A stretch of DNA of 64,000 nucleotides from Streptomyces sp. NBC_01317 (GCF_035961655.1 NZ_CP108393.1:3083501-3147500); one strand, 5' to 3'; positions 52,717 through 61,332 are shown, numbered from the stretch's first letter. Notes: generated from the sequence alone by a model not told the origin. Translations and numbers: made by a program.

Positions 52717-53958
52717 TCAGCCGAGAATGGTGTACCCCGCCGACCGCAACGCCTGCGCGACCGCCGCGCAGTGCGCGGGCCCCTTCGTCTCCAGGTGCAC
52801 CTCGACGTCCGCCTCCGTCAGCCCCAGCTTCGGATCGGTCCGTACGTGACTCACGTCGAGGACGTTCGCGTCGGCCACCGACAGCACCCCGAGCATCGTC
52901 GCGAGCGCCCCCGGGCGGTCCGTCACCCGCAGCCGCAGACTCAGATAGCGCCCGGCCGCCGCCATGCCGTGCCGCAGGATCCGCTGCATCAGCAACGGGT
53001 CCACGTTGCCGCCCGACAGCACCGCGACCACCGGCCCCCGGAACGCCCCGGGAGCGCTCAGCAGCGCCGCCACCGGGCTCGCCCCGGCCGGCTCCACCAC
53101 CATCTTCGCCCGCTCCAGGCACAGCAGCAGCGCACTGGACAGCTCGTCCTCGGAGACCGTACGGATCTCGTCCACCAGCTCCTGGACCAGCGGGAACGTC
53201 AGATCACCGGGGCGGCCCACCTTGATGCCGTCCGCCATCGTCTGCTGCGACCCGATCGACATCGGGCGGCCCGCCCTCAGCGAGGGCGGGTACGCGGCCG
53301 CGCCCTCCGCCTGGACACCGATCACCTTCACGTCGGGGCGCAGCGCCTTCACGGCCAGCGCGATGCCCGCGACGAGCCCGCCGCCGCCCAGGCCGACGAC
53401 GATCGTCCGTACCTCCGGGCACTGCTCCAGGATCTCCAGGCCGACCGTGCCCTGCCCGGCGATGATGTCCGGGTGGTCGAAGGGATGGATGAAGACCGCG
53501 CCGGTCGCCTGCGCGTACTCCTCGGCGGCGGCCAGCGTCTCGTCCACGACCTGGCCGTGCAGCCGCACCTCCGCGCCGTACTCCCGGGTGGCCGCGACCT
53601 TCGGCAGCGGCGCCGCCAGCGGCATGAACACCGTCGAGCGCACCCCCAGCAGCGTCGAGGCCAGGGCGACACCCTGCGCGTGATTGCCCGCGCTCGCCGC
53701 GACCACCCCGGCCGCCCGCTCCTCGGGGGAGAGCCCGGCGATCCGTACGTACGCGCCCCGCAGCTTGAAGGAACCGGTCCGCTGGAGGTTCTCGCACTTG
53801 AACAGGACCGGGCCACCGACCAGCTCGGTCAGGTGCCTGCTGCCCTCGACCGGGGTGGTCCTGGCCACCCCCGCGAGCATCTTCCGCGCCCCCCGGACGT
53901 CGTCGAGGATCACGGCGCGCGCGGGGCCTGCGGTGAAGCGGGACGGACCGAAGCTCAT
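52717..53958 (-). CDS. ilvA: Threonine ammonia-lyase (threonine dehydratase)
   Basis: A 413-residue PLP enzyme converting threonine to 2-oxobutanoate and ammonia, the first step of isoleucine synthesis. The PLP lysine is in GSFKLRGAYVR (Lys65), with the substrate loop ASAGNHAQGVAL and the phosphate-binding VGLGGGGLVAGIA. One C-terminal ACT-like domain (LRVTDRPGALATMLGVLS, about residues 330-413) suggests allosteric control, as in the single-ACT class. ATG 53958 gives the canonical length. The upstream leader contains the direct repeat GTGTCAGGTCCCG twice. It is divergent from a MarR gene. Confidence 0.9.
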   Translation of the reverse strand: MSFGPSRFTAGPARAVILDDVRGARKMLAGVARTTPVEGSRHLTELVGGPVLFKCENLQRTGSFKLRGAYVRIAGLSPEERAAGVVAASAGNHAQGVALASTLLGVRSTVFMPLAAPLPKVAATREYGAEVRLHGQVVDETLAAAEEYAQATGAVFIHPFDHPDIIAGQGTVGLEILEQCPEVRTIVVGLGGGGLVAGIALAVKALRPDVKVIGVQAEGAAAYPPSLRAGRPMSIGSQQTMADGIKVGRPGDLTFPLVQELVDEIRTVSEDELSSALLLCLERAKMVVEPAGASPVAALLSAPGAFRGPVVAVLSGGNVDPLLMQRILRHGMAAAGRYLSLRLRVTDRPGALATMLGVLSVADANVLDVSHVRTDPKLGLTEADVEVHLETKGPAHCAAVAQALRSAGYTILG

Positions 53959-54161
53959 GCGGGCCAGTCTCGCAGCTCCCCGGCGCGCGAGTGTCAGGTC
54001 CCGCCGGCCCGCGGGTGTCAGGTCCCGGCCGGTCCCCGGGTGCGGGGTCCCGTCCCGGAACCTGCCCCCGATGACGGGTTTCCGCAGGACAGGTACGGTC
54101 CGGGGTGTTGCCGCGTACTCTGTCCCCCACCAACCGACCACCGCACGAGAGAGCCCAGGCC

Positions 54162-54740
54162 ATGCCCCCCATTCAGGACATGACTTCCGCTGCGTCGGCC
54201 TCCCGGGAGACGGTCACCGAACTTTCGGGCGACGCGAGCCTCCTGGATGCCCTCCAGCACCAGGTGGCCGTCTTCGCCCGCCGCGCCGAGCAGACGCGCC
54301 TCGGCGGCATCGGGCAGGTCCGCAACTCGATGGACCGCGCCGCCTATCTGCTGCTCAACCGGCTCCACCAGGAAGGCCCGATGGGCGTCAAGGCCCTGGC
54401 CGCCGGGATGGGCATCGACTCCTCGACCGTCACCCGGCAGGTGGCGCCGCTCGTCGACACCGGTCTGGTCAAACGCACCTCGCACCCGGAGGACGGCCGC
54501 GCGGTCGTGCTCCAGCTGTCGGCGCGCGGACAGGCCAGGCTCGAAGAGGTCCGCTCGTCACGGCGTGAGCTGATGGCGCAGGTCACGGACGGGTGGGCGG
54601 CGGAGGAGCGGGAGGCCTTCGCCACGCTGCTGACCCGCTTCAACGCCGCCCTGTCGGCCCGGCAGGCGGGACTGCCGCCCGGGGAGGGCGGCCCGGCCGT
54701 CGAACCGGACGAGACGGGGCAGGGACCGACGGCCCGCTGA
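54162..54740 (+). CDS. MarR family transcriptional regulator
   Basis: A 192-residue regulator. The winged-helix DNA-binding domain is clear: AYLLLNRLHQEGPMGVKALA, the recognition helix region GIDSSTVTRQVAPLVDTGLV, and the wing KRTSHPEDGRAVVLQLSARG (residues about 60-125). The N-terminus is Ser/Ala-rich and the C-terminus is a Pro/Gly-rich tail; both should be flexible. ATG 54162 has a weak GAGAG site. It is divergent from ilvA, with 203 bp between starts. No obvious target is adjacent, so the regulon is unknown. Confidence 0.9.
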   Translation: MPPIQDMTSAASASRETVTELSGDASLLDALQHQVAVFARRAEQTRLGGIGQVRNSMDRAAYLLLNRLHQEGPMGVKALAAGMGIDSSTVTRQVAPLVDTGLVKRTSHPEDGRAVVLQLSARGQARLEEVRSSRRELMAQVTDGWAAEEREAFATLLTRFNAALSARQAGLPPGEGGPAVEPDETGQGPTAR

Positions 54741-54859
54741 CGCCCGGCCGGGTCAGCGCCTGACCCGGCCTCCGGCACGACCCCGCCCCCGCCGCGACCC
54801 GGCCTCCGGCCTGACCCGCCCTCTTGACCGTGGCCCCCCGGCGGGCCTCATATGAGGGC

Positions 54860-55408
54860 GTGCGACAGCGGCAGGCGGCCATGGACCGTCGGCGGGCCCG
54901 GGAGTTCGAGGCGTTTGTTGCGGGCGCGGCCGGCCGGCTTCTGCATGCGGCCACCCTGCTCACCGCCGAACCCGCCTCCGCCGCCCCGCGCGCCCAGCGG
55001 CTGCTGACCGCCGCCCTGGCCCGTACGTACGCGCGCTGGGACGAGCTGCGCGGCGAGGACCCGTACGACGTGACCCGCCAGGATCTCGCGCTGCGGTACG
55101 TCCATGGGGCCTGGCGCACCCGGCGCCACACCGAGGGGACTCTGGGGCCGCTGCGCCCGCAGGAACGGGTGGTGCTGATGTTGCGCTTGTACGAGGGAGT
55201 CGCCGAGGAGCAGACCGCCGCGCTGATCGGGCTGCCGCCGGAACGGGTGCGGGTGATCTGCGCGCGGGCGGTGGCGCGCATACGGGAAGCGGCGCGGGTA
55301 CGGGAAGCAGCCCGGGTACGGGAAGCCGCATCGGTACGGGAAGCCGCACGGCCCCCGGAAGCGCCACGGCCCCCGGAAACCGCACCGATCCGGAAGGCAG
55401 CGAAATGA
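54860..55408 (+). CDS. Degenerate SigE-type ECF sigma factor-like protein
   Basis: A 182-residue protein. Residues about 10-65 resemble a reduced sigma region 2 (FEAFVAGAAGRLLHAATLLT, then ARTYARWDELRGEDPY). Residues about 95-145 match region 4 (LRPQERVVLMLRLYEGVAEE, QTAALIGLPPERVRVICARA). The C-terminus is a run of REAAR/REAAS units from an 18-bp DNA repeat (55278-55340). The start is uncertain: GTG 54860 or ATG 54881. It resembles the SigE-type gene at 56336 but is more diverged in region 2, so promoter melting may be lost. It overlaps the next small membrane gene by 4 bp. Confidence 0.65.
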   Translation: MRQRQAAMDRRRAREFEAFVAGAAGRLLHAATLLTAEPASAAPRAQRLLTAALARTYARWDELRGEDPYDVTRQDLALRYVHGAWRTRRHTEGTLGPLRPQERVVLMLRLYEGVAEEQTAALIGLPPERVRVICARAVARIREAARVREAARVREAASVREAARPPEAPRPPETAPIRKAAK

Positions 55409-55656
55409 CGCGCTACGACCGGGAGGAGGCCGAGGTCAGACAGCTGCTGGACACTCCGCACCCCGTCGTCCCCGCCGATCTCGCGCCCCGGGCCCTCGCA
55501 CGCGGCGCCCGCCTGCGCCACCGGCGCCGTACCGTACGCCGACTGCTGTGGCTGACACTGATCGCCGCCGTGATCGTCCTCGCGGTCTGGGCCTCGGTCA
55601 CCGAACCGTGGTCGCCCCCGCCGATGCGGACGACCCCGCCCCTGGAGGGCGGCTGA
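55405..55656 (+). CDS. Small membrane protein coupled to the sigma-like gene
   Basis: An 83-residue protein starting inside the stop of the sigma-like gene (ATGA). The cytosolic N-terminal about 50 residues are charged (REEAEVRQLLDTPHPVVPAD) and are followed by a basic stretch and one membrane span (LLWLTLIAAVIVLAVWASV), then a short Pro-rich external tail. Size, topology and coupling fit a minimal anti-sigma-like partner, but no zinc motif or known anti-sigma domain is seen. Confidence 0.7.
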   Translation: MTRYDREEAEVRQLLDTPHPVVPADLAPRALARGARLRHRRRTVRRLLWLTLIAAVIVLAVWASVTEPWSPPPMRTTPPLEGG

Positions 55657-55668
55657 CCCCGGGGCCGG

Positions 55669-56343
55669 TCACTTGGTCAGGTCCTTCCGGGCGAGAACGT
55701 TCCCGGCGTCGTCGTACAAGGTGAGGCTCCGCGGGATCCGGGCCGAGGGCTTCACATCGGCGTACCACGCGCCCCAGCCCGGGTCACCGGCCAGCGTCAC
55801 CACCGTGCCCTCGTACGTTCTGCCGGCATCGCGCACCACCATCCGCGCCACGCCCCGCGCCGTGAACTCACCGATCCAGTGCTGCCGGGCGCTCTCCTCC
55901 GACGAACCCTCCGTCGATGCCTGGACCAGGCCCACCGACGGCTTGTCCGTGGTGTAGGTGTCACATGAGTCGAAGCGGACGAGGCGGGAGCACTGACGGC
56001 CGTCCTTCGTCAGCCACACCGTCAGCTTCGCCGACACCTTCACCTTCTCCAGCGGCGCCACGACCTTCACGACGCCCTTCCCGGTGGGACTCGGCGTCGC
56101 GCCCGTGACCGGTCCGGCCGGGAGAGGCCGTACGGTCCCGGAGGTGTCGGCCGGGGCGGTCAACAGCAGCGTCACGGCCGTGAGCGCGGCGCCGCAGGCC
56201 GCGACGCCCCCGGCACGACGCCGGATCCTGCGCCGCCGTACCGCGTCGAGGATCGCCCCGGTGGGCGCGGGGGTGGGGGCGACGGCACGGGCGTACCCGT
56301 CCAGGGCGTGCCGCAGTTCTTCGGCCTGCGTGGGGTCATTCAT
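55669..56343 (-). CDS. Membrane protein, probable anti-sigma partner of the SigE-type factor
   Basis: A 224-residue protein. The cytosolic N-terminus (AEELRHALDGYARAVAP) leads, through a basic patch (RRRRIRRRAG), to one span (GVAACGAALTAVTLLLTAPA). The external domain has two Cys (GRQCSRLVRFDSCDTYTT), which may form a disulfide, and a beta-rich C-terminus. ATG 56343 overlaps the sigma gene stop by 8 bp and has GGAGGA upstream. The organisation is that of a sigma/anti-sigma pair. It converges on the second pair, with a 12-bp gap. Confidence 0.7.
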   Translation of the reverse strand: MNDPTQAEELRHALDGYARAVAPTPAPTGAILDAVRRRRIRRRAGGVAACGAALTAVTLLLTAPADTSGTVRPLPAGPVTGATPSPTGKGVVKVVAPLEKVKVSAKLTVWLTKDGRQCSRLVRFDSCDTYTTDKPSVGLVQASTEGSSEESARQHWIGEFTARGVARMVVRDAGRTYEGTVVTLAGDPGWGAWYADVKPSARIPRSLTLYDDAGNVLARKDLTK

Positions 56344-56854
56344 CACGTTCTCCTCCGGCACTTGCGTAGGCGGCCAGGGCGGGGTGGGTGCGCAGGACGG
56401 CCAGGGCCCGGCGGGTGTGGACCTTGACCGTGCTGGTCGAGCAGCCCAGGACGAGGGCTGTCTGCTGTTCGGTCATGTCCTCCCAGAACCGGAGGACGAC
56501 CGTGGCGCGCTGGCGTACGGAGAGCATGTTCAGGGCCTCCGCCACCGCGAGACGGGTCTCGACCGCGTCCGCGTGCCCGCGCAGCGCGCGGTGGGGCACG
56601 AACGGGGTGAGCAGCTGCGCCACCCGTCTCCTGCGCAGACGGCCGCGGTGGTTGTTGACCAGCGCGCGGCGTACGTACGTGTCCGCCTCGCCGGCGGGCA
56701 GGTGCCGCCACCGGGCGCACACCTTGACCAGCGTGGTCTGCACCAGGTCCTCGGCCTCGTGGAAGTCACCGGTGAGCAGGTGGGCGAAGCGCACCAGCCG
56801 GGGCCACCGGGCGTCGACGAAGCGGGTGAAGTCGGCGTCCTGGTCGGTGGTCAC
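56336..56854 (-). CDS. SigE family ECF RNA polymerase sigma factor
   Basis: A 172-residue sigma factor of the SigE-type (ECF) group common in actinomycetes. Region 2 is FTRFVDARWPRLVRFAHLLT, then AEDLVQTTLVKVCARW. Region 4 is LSVRQRATVVLRFWEDMTEQ, then TALVLGCSTSTVKVHTRRAL, with a typical HTH. GTG 56854 is the best fit to the usual N-terminus; no strong ribosome site is seen, and longer readings pass into an implausible leader. A large stem-loop lies about 100 bp upstream. It is coupled to a membrane partner downstream, implying signal-dependent release. Confidence 0.85.
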   Translation of the reverse strand: MTTDQDADFTRFVDARWPRLVRFAHLLTGDFHEAEDLVQTTLVKVCARWRHLPAGEADTYVRRALVNNHRGRLRRRRVAQLLTPFVPHRALRGHADAVETRLAVAEALNMLSVRQRATVVLRFWEDMTEQQTALVLGCSTSTVKVHTRRALAVLRTHPALAAYASAGGERDE

Positions 56855-56950
56855 GAGCACGTGGACGTGGACAAGGGCGGGCTTGGTGCGAGGGCGGGTG
56901 CGGGAGGTCTGTTCGTCCGCTTCATCTCTGGGGTGCTCCTTGTCGGCGCG

Positions 56951-57007
56951 GCGGAGTTGAGGAGGGCGAGGGACGGTGCCGCCGTCCCCCACCCTCCTCA
57001 ACTCCGC
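56951..57007. repeat. Large perfect stem-loop upstream of the SigE-type gene
   Basis: A 16-bp perfect stem (GCGGAGTTGAGGAGGG at 56951-56966 and its complement at 56992-57007) encloses an inner GGGACGG/CCGTCCC hairpin. It lies between the sigma gene start and the cystathionine gamma-synthase stop at 57142, so it may be a terminator for the latter or a leader structure of the former. Confidence 0.6.
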
Positions 57008-57141
57008 GCCGCCCAAGGGCGGGTGACACGTCCGACGCGGTTCTTCCGGAGCGGGCCCCACGCCAACCGGGCCCCACGCGAACCGCCTCCCGGGCCGAGG
57101 GGCCCGGGAGGCGGTGAAAAGTCAGCGGTGAAAGATCAGGC

Positions 57142-58302
57142 TTACCCCAGCGCCTGCTGAAGGTCCGCCAGCAGGTCGTCCGCCGACTCCAGCCCCACCG
57201 ACAGCCGCACCAGGTCCGACGGCACCTCCAGCGCCGAGCCCGCCACCGACGCGTGGGTCATCCGGCCGGGATGTTCGATCAGCGACTCGACCCCGCCCAG
57301 GGACTCCCCCAGCGTGAAGAGCTTCGCGCGGTCGCAGACCGCGACCGCCGCCTCCTCGCCGCCCTCGACCTGGAAGGAGACCATCCCGCCGAACGCCTTC
57401 ATCTGCTTCGCGGCGACCTCGTGGCCCGGGTGGTCGGGCAGGCCCGGGTAGAGGACCTTGCTGACCCGGGGGTGGCTGACCAGCATGTCCGCGATCCGGG
57501 TCGCGTTCTCGCTGTGCCGGTCCATCCGCACCGCGAGCGTCTTGACACCGCGCAGCACCAGCCACGCGTCGAACGGCCCGGCGATCGCTCCCATGGCGTT
57601 CTGGTGGTACGCCAGCTCCTCCGCCAGGTCCGCGTCGTCCACGACCAGCGCGCCGCCGACCACGTCCGAGTGCCCGCCCATGTACTTCGTGGTGGAGTGC
57701 ACGACGACGTCCGCGCCCAGCGCGAGCGGCTGCTGGAGATAGGGACTGGCGAACGTGTTGTCGACGACCAGCTTCGCGCCGGCCGCGCGCGCGACGCCCG
57801 CGAGCCCGGCGATGTCGCTGATGTTGAGGAGCGGGTTCGAAGGGGTCTCGACCCAGATCGCCTTGGTACGGGGGGTCAGCGCGGCCCGCACCGCCGCCGG
57901 GTCGGACGTGTCCGCGACGGACCATTCGACGCCCCAGCGCGAGACGACCTTCGCGAAGAGGCGGAACGTACCGCCGTACGCGTCGTTCGGGATGACGACG
58001 TGGTCGCCGGGCGACAGCAGCGTACGCAGCAGGCAGTCCTCGGCGGCGAGCCCCGACGCGAAGGCGAGCCCGCGCCGGCCGCCCTCCAGGGCCGCCAGGT
58101 TCTCCTCCAGCGCGGTACGGGTCGGGTTGGCGCTGCGGCTGTACTCGTAACCGCCCCGCAGGCCGCCCACCCCGTCCTGCTTGTAGGTGGACACCTGGTA
58201 GATCGGGGGGACGACCGCGCCGGTGAGGGGATCAGCGGTGTTGCCCGCGTGGATGGCGACGGTTTCGAAGTTGCGGTGCTCGCCGCTGTGCTGGTGGCTC
58301 AT
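57142..58302 (-). CDS. Cystathionine gamma-synthase
   Basis: A 386-residue PLP enzyme of the Cys/Met metabolism family. It condenses an activated homoserine with cysteine, or cleaves cystathionine, in the transsulfuration pathway; the two activities cannot be separated by sequence alone. The PLP lysine is in HSTTKYMGGHSDVVGG (Lys206), and other signatures are YEYSRSANPTRTALEE and ASGLAAEDCLLRTLL. ATG 58302 gives the canonical N-terminus SHQHSGEHRNFETVAIHAG. It is divergent from a TPR-like gene, with 130 bp between starts. Its nearness to mca and msrA suggests a local cluster of sulfur and thiol genes. Confidence 0.92.
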   Translation of the reverse strand: MSHQHSGEHRNFETVAIHAGNTADPLTGAVVPPIYQVSTYKQDGVGGLRGGYEYSRSANPTRTALEENLAALEGGRRGLAFASGLAAEDCLLRTLLSPGDHVVIPNDAYGGTFRLFAKVVSRWGVEWSVADTSDPAAVRAALTPRTKAIWVETPSNPLLNISDIAGLAGVARAAGAKLVVDNTFASPYLQQPLALGADVVVHSTTKYMGGHSDVVGGALVVDDADLAEELAYHQNAMGAIAGPFDAWLVLRGVKTLAVRMDRHSENATRIADMLVSHPRVSKVLYPGLPDHPGHEVAAKQMKAFGGMVSFQVEGGEEAAVAVCDRAKLFTLGESLGGVESLIEHPGRMTHASVAGSALEVPSDLVRLSVGLESADDLLADLQQALG

Positions 58303-58432
58303 GAGGACCGAGGGTAGCGCCCGTACGGCCGCCCCTCGTGTACGCCGCCCGGCGCACCCCGTGCCCGGAACGCCCTTGCCGCCCGGCACACCCCGTACCC
58401 CGAACGCCCCCGCCGTCCGGGACAATGGGGCC

Positions 58433-59536
58433 ATGGAGATGCTCTGGTTCCTGTTCGCGATCGGCCTGTTGGTGTTGGCCTTCAGCCCCTATCTCAGGCG
58501 GCGGCGCGGCGGTCCCCGCCTGGTCGCGCCCGGTTCGCCGGACGCGGCCGACCCGGCGGCGTACGGATTCGTCCGGCAGGAGGAGCTGGACATCCGGCTG
58601 CCGGGCCCCGACGAGGAGCTGCTCGACGTGCTCGACGTCGTCCAGGCCACCCAGGACTGGCGCCCCGCCTCCCGGCTGCTCGCCGCGACGCCCAAGGAGG
58701 GTGAGCCGCGCTGGCAGCGGGTGCAGGCGTTCGCGGGCGCCGCCTCGCTGGAACTCCAGCAGCGGCCCGGCGCGGGCGGCACCTGGCTGCGGACGTGGCG
58801 GTCGGAGTCGCCGAAGGACGCGGGGGCGGCCGCCGTGTACGCGGAGTTCCTGGTCCAGCAGGCGTGGCGGACCTCCACCGTCGGCGCGGACGACTTCCGG
58901 ATCATCCTGGAGGAGGCCCGTACGCTCTGCGGCGAGGCGGCCCTGCTGGCGCCCGGCGACCCCGTCCCCTATGTCATCGAGCTGGCGGTGGCCCGGGGCC
59001 TCGGCTACACCCACGAGCAGTTCGACCAGGTGTGGGCGAAGGTCATCGACCGCGCGCCCGCGCACATGGGGGCGCACCTGGCGGCGCTCCGCTACTGGTC
59101 GGAGGCGTGGCACGGCTCCCGCGAGGAGGCCGACCACTTCGCGACGACCGCCGCCGCGCGGGCCCCGCAGGGTTCGCTGCTGGCCGCGCTGCCGCTGTTC
59201 GCGGTGTACGAGCACCTCCCCGAGGTCAATCTGGTGCAGGGCTTCTACCGGAGCGCGGTGGTGCGCAAGGCACTGGAGGGCGCCCTGTTCGCGGTGCACG
59301 CGGCACGTCACGACGACCCGATGCTGTCGCACGTACGGCACCTGCTGGTCCTCTTCCTCGTCCGGTCGGAACGCTGGTCCGAGGCGATGAACCAGCTGGT
59401 GGGGGTGGACGGGCACGTCGGCGCGCTGCCCTGGACGCACACGCCCGACCCGGCGGCGGAGTACACGGTGTACCGGGCGCTGGCGGTGGCGGGGTTCGAG
59501 GCGAACGGCGGGACGACGGCGTCACTGCCGGGGTGA
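58433..59536 (+). CDS. Membrane-anchored TPR-like protein
   Basis: A 367-residue protein of a conserved actinobacterial type with no known function. One N-terminal span (MLWFLFAIGLLVLAFSPYL) anchors a cytosolic helical-repeat domain: QATQDWRPASRLLAATP, AEFLVQQAWRTSTVGADDF, YVIELAVARGLGYTHEQF, HVRHLLVLFLVRSERWSEAM. The pattern resembles a degenerate tetratricopeptide solenoid. ATG 58433 begins the conserved protein; no strong ribosome site. It lies between cystathionine gamma-synthase (divergent) and msrA (same strand, 94 bp downstream). Confidence 0.75.
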   Translation: MEMLWFLFAIGLLVLAFSPYLRRRRGGPRLVAPGSPDAADPAAYGFVRQEELDIRLPGPDEELLDVLDVVQATQDWRPASRLLAATPKEGEPRWQRVQAFAGAASLELQQRPGAGGTWLRTWRSESPKDAGAAAVYAEFLVQQAWRTSTVGADDFRIILEEARTLCGEAALLAPGDPVPYVIELAVARGLGYTHEQFDQVWAKVIDRAPAHMGAHLAALRYWSEAWHGSREEADHFATTAAARAPQGSLLAALPLFAVYEHLPEVNLVQGFYRSAVVRKALEGALFAVHAARHDDPMLSHVRHLLVLFLVRSERWSEAMNQLVGVDGHVGALPWTHTPDPAAEYTVYRALAVAGFEANGGTTASLPG

Positions 59537-59630
59537 CGACGGCCCCTGCCGCCCACCCGCCGGAACGGAATGTCCCGGGCCCCCCGCACGTTGTGAAGGG
59601 CAGGACCCCACAGCCGAGGAGACCTGAAAG

Positions 59631-60296
59631 ATGTTCGTGTCACGCCGTACCCCCGTACTCCCCACCCCCGAGCAGGCCCTGCGCGGCCGTCCCGAGCCCG
59701 AGTACTCGGTGCCGGCCCGCCACACGGTCCTCGGCAATCCCTTGACCGGCCCCTACCCGGAAGGCCTGGAGGTCGCCGACTTCGGCCTGGGCTGCTTCTG
59801 GGGCGCGGAGCGCAATTTCTGGCAGACGGAGGGCGTCTGGACGACGCTCGTCGGCTACCAGGGCGGTTTCACGCCGAATCCGTCGTACGAGGAGGTCTGC
59901 TCCGGCCTCACCGGTCACACGGAGGCCGTGCGGGTCGTCTTCGACCCCAAGATCGTGTCGTACGCGGAGCTGCTGAAGCTCTTCTGGGAGTCGCACAACC
60001 CCACCCAGGGCTTCCGCCAGGGCAATGACGTGGGCAGCCAGTACCGCTCGGCGATCTACACCCACTCGCCCGCCCAGGAGAAGGCGGCGGCCGAGTCCCG
60101 CACGTCGTACCAGCGGGTCCTGACGGACTCCGGGTACGGCGAGATCACGACGGAGATCGAGCCGTCGGAGGGCCGCCACTTCTATCCGGCGGAGGCGTAC
60201 CACCAGCAGTACCTGGACAAGAACCCGTCCGGCTACTGCGGGATCGGCGGCACGGGCGTCTCGTGCCCGATCGGCGTGGCCCCGGCCAGGAGTTGA
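59631..60296 (+). CDS. msrA: Peptide-methionine (S)-S-oxide reductase
   Basis: A 221-residue enzyme that reduces methionine S-sulfoxide in proteins. The catalytic motif [11 protein letters not shown] holds Cys55, the nucleophile. The family blocks [31 protein letters not shown] and [20 protein letters not shown] are intact. C-terminal Cys residues ([14 protein letters not shown]) supply the resolving pair. The N-terminal 45-residue extension is usual for the long bacterial form. GGAG lies before the ATG. Confidence 0.95.
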   Translation: MFVSRRTPVLPTPEQALRGRPEPEYSVPARHTVLGNPLTGPYPEGLEVADFGLGCFWGAERNFWQTEGVWTTLVGYQGGFTPNPSYEEVCSGLTGHTEAVRVVFDPKIVSYAELLKLFWESHNPTQGFRQGNDVGSQYRSAIYTHSPAQEKAAAESRTSYQRVLTDSGYGEITTEIEPSEGRHFYPAEAYHQQYLDKNPSGYCGIGGTGVSCPIGVAPARS

Positions 60297-60343
60297 CCCC
60301 ACAGGTGTGAGGCCCCGCCCCGGGCGCGCGGGCGCGCCTTACC

Positions 60344-60533
60344 GATGTCCTCAATCGCCGGACGGGCTGAGTTGCGTCCGGGTGGTGTCGTCCGGTGCGT
60401 GTCAAGGATGTCCTCAAACGCCGGACGGGCTGGAGTGTGCCCCTGCGCGGTACGCGGGCGCGGCTTACCGATGTCCTCAAACGCCGGACAGGCTGGATGG
60501 TGCCCCCGGTGCCCTCCAACGCCGGGGCGGGCC
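60344..60533 (+). repeat. Cluster of Streptomyces-type intergenic repeats
   Basis: Three near-identical 25-bp copies of GATGTCCTCAAACGCCGGAC followed by GGGCT or AGGCT (60344-60368, 60407-60431, 60470-60494; the first has CAATCG in place of CAAACG), plus a diverged fourth copy at about 60509-60533. This is a widespread Streptomyces intergenic repeat. Spacings are unequal (38 bp), and the intervening DNA is not spacer-like. Confidence 0.8.
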
Positions 60534-60566
60534 GGTTTTGTCTTGAACGCGGGCGTGGAAGGGGGA

Positions 60567-60682
60567 CGGGCAGGGGTCGTGTCCGGAACGTAAAGCGTGT
60601 TTTGTGTCGCAAGGCCCCGGTGAACTGAACGACCCGCCGAACGCGACGTAAAACATGCAGTGCAGGACACGACCCCTGCCCG
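60567..60682. mobile_element. MITE-like element with 18-bp perfect terminal inverted repeats
   Basis: CGGGCAGGGGTCGTGTCC (60567-60584) is repeated as its exact complement at 60665-60682. The inner parts are also partly complementary (the GTAAAGCGTGTTTTG region against the CGTAAAACATGCAG region). At 116 bp with no coding capacity, it looks like a miniature transposable or hairpin-forming element. It is flanked by the intergenic repeat family on both sides. No target duplication was identified. Confidence 0.55.
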
Positions 60683-60734
60683 GCCCCCGGCAACAACCCG
60701 CACCATGGCCACCGGCCCGCAGCGGGCACAACCA

Positions 60735-60757
60735 AGCCCGTCCGGCGATTGAGGACA
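60735..60757 (-). repeat. Inverted copy of the intergenic repeat
   Basis: AGCCCGTCCGGCGATTGAGGAC reads on the minus strand as the same unit as the copies at 60344-60494. It closes the repeat-rich gap in opposite orientation, so the whole block can fold into a cruciform or long hairpin. Confidence 0.8.
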
Positions 60758-60801
60758 ATCAGTAACCCGCACCCACCCGCACCGGGCAGACGCACGACCC
60801 C

Positions 60802-61332
60802 TCACTTCGTCAGAACATTCGCCGCCACGATCACCAGGCCGATCAGGACATCAACCGCGCCCACCCGGCACGCAGACCACCAACCACGGCCCGCCGTCCT
60901 CGCCGCCCAGAGCCCCCAGCCGAACAAGGCCGCCGTATTGATCGTCAGGGCCGCGTCGATCGCCGCGTTCTCGCCCCACCAGCCCCAGTACGAGCCCAGC
61001 AGAACCGCCCCGGTCGGGAGGGCCGCCGCGACCAGGGGCCATTCCGTCAGCACCGAGCGGACCGTGCTCGCCGTGACGGGTTTCTCGTCGGCCGTACGGT
61101 GGGCGATCGCGTGGGCGTATCCGTGGCCGGTCGCCGAGACCAGCGCCGCGACCATGATCCACAGGGCGTCGTAGCCCGGGTCGTCGGGTCCCGTGTCGTG
61201 GTCGAGCGCCGCGGCCAGGGCACTGGCCAGGACCGTTCCGTACACACCGCCGAACAGCAGCCGCTGGAGCGGTTCGTCGCGCCGGCCCGGAGGCTCGGGG
61301 GCGCTCTCGGGGGCACTGACGGGGTCGGACAA
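60802..61332 (-). CDS. Integral membrane protein of unknown function
   Basis: A 176-residue protein with four predicted membrane spans (VYGTVLASALAAALDHD, ALWIMVAALVSATGHGYAHA, WPLVAAALPTGAVLLGSYWG, ALFGWGLWAARTAGRG) and a short charged N-terminus. His/Tyr-rich loops around SATGHGYAHAIAHRTADEK could bind metal. The start is TTG 61332 with GGGAGG 8 bp upstream. It is an unrecognised but conserved-looking Streptomyces membrane protein. It ends in the repeat-rich region, and nothing nearby suggests a pathway. Confidence 0.7.
   Translation of the reverse strand: MSDPVSAPESAPEPPGRRDEPLQRLLFGGVYGTVLASALAAALDHDTGPDDPGYDALWIMVAALVSATGHGYAHAIAHRTADEKPVTASTVRSVLTEWPLVAAALPTGAVLLGSYWGWWGENAAIDAALTINTAALFGWGLWAARTAGRGWWSACRVGAVDVLIGLVIVAANVLTK

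Noticed and set aside
60344..60533. Possible CRISPR array
   Set aside because: Repeats are a known dispersed Streptomyces family, only three good copies exist, the intervals are not uniform in the way of spacers, and no cas genes are present.
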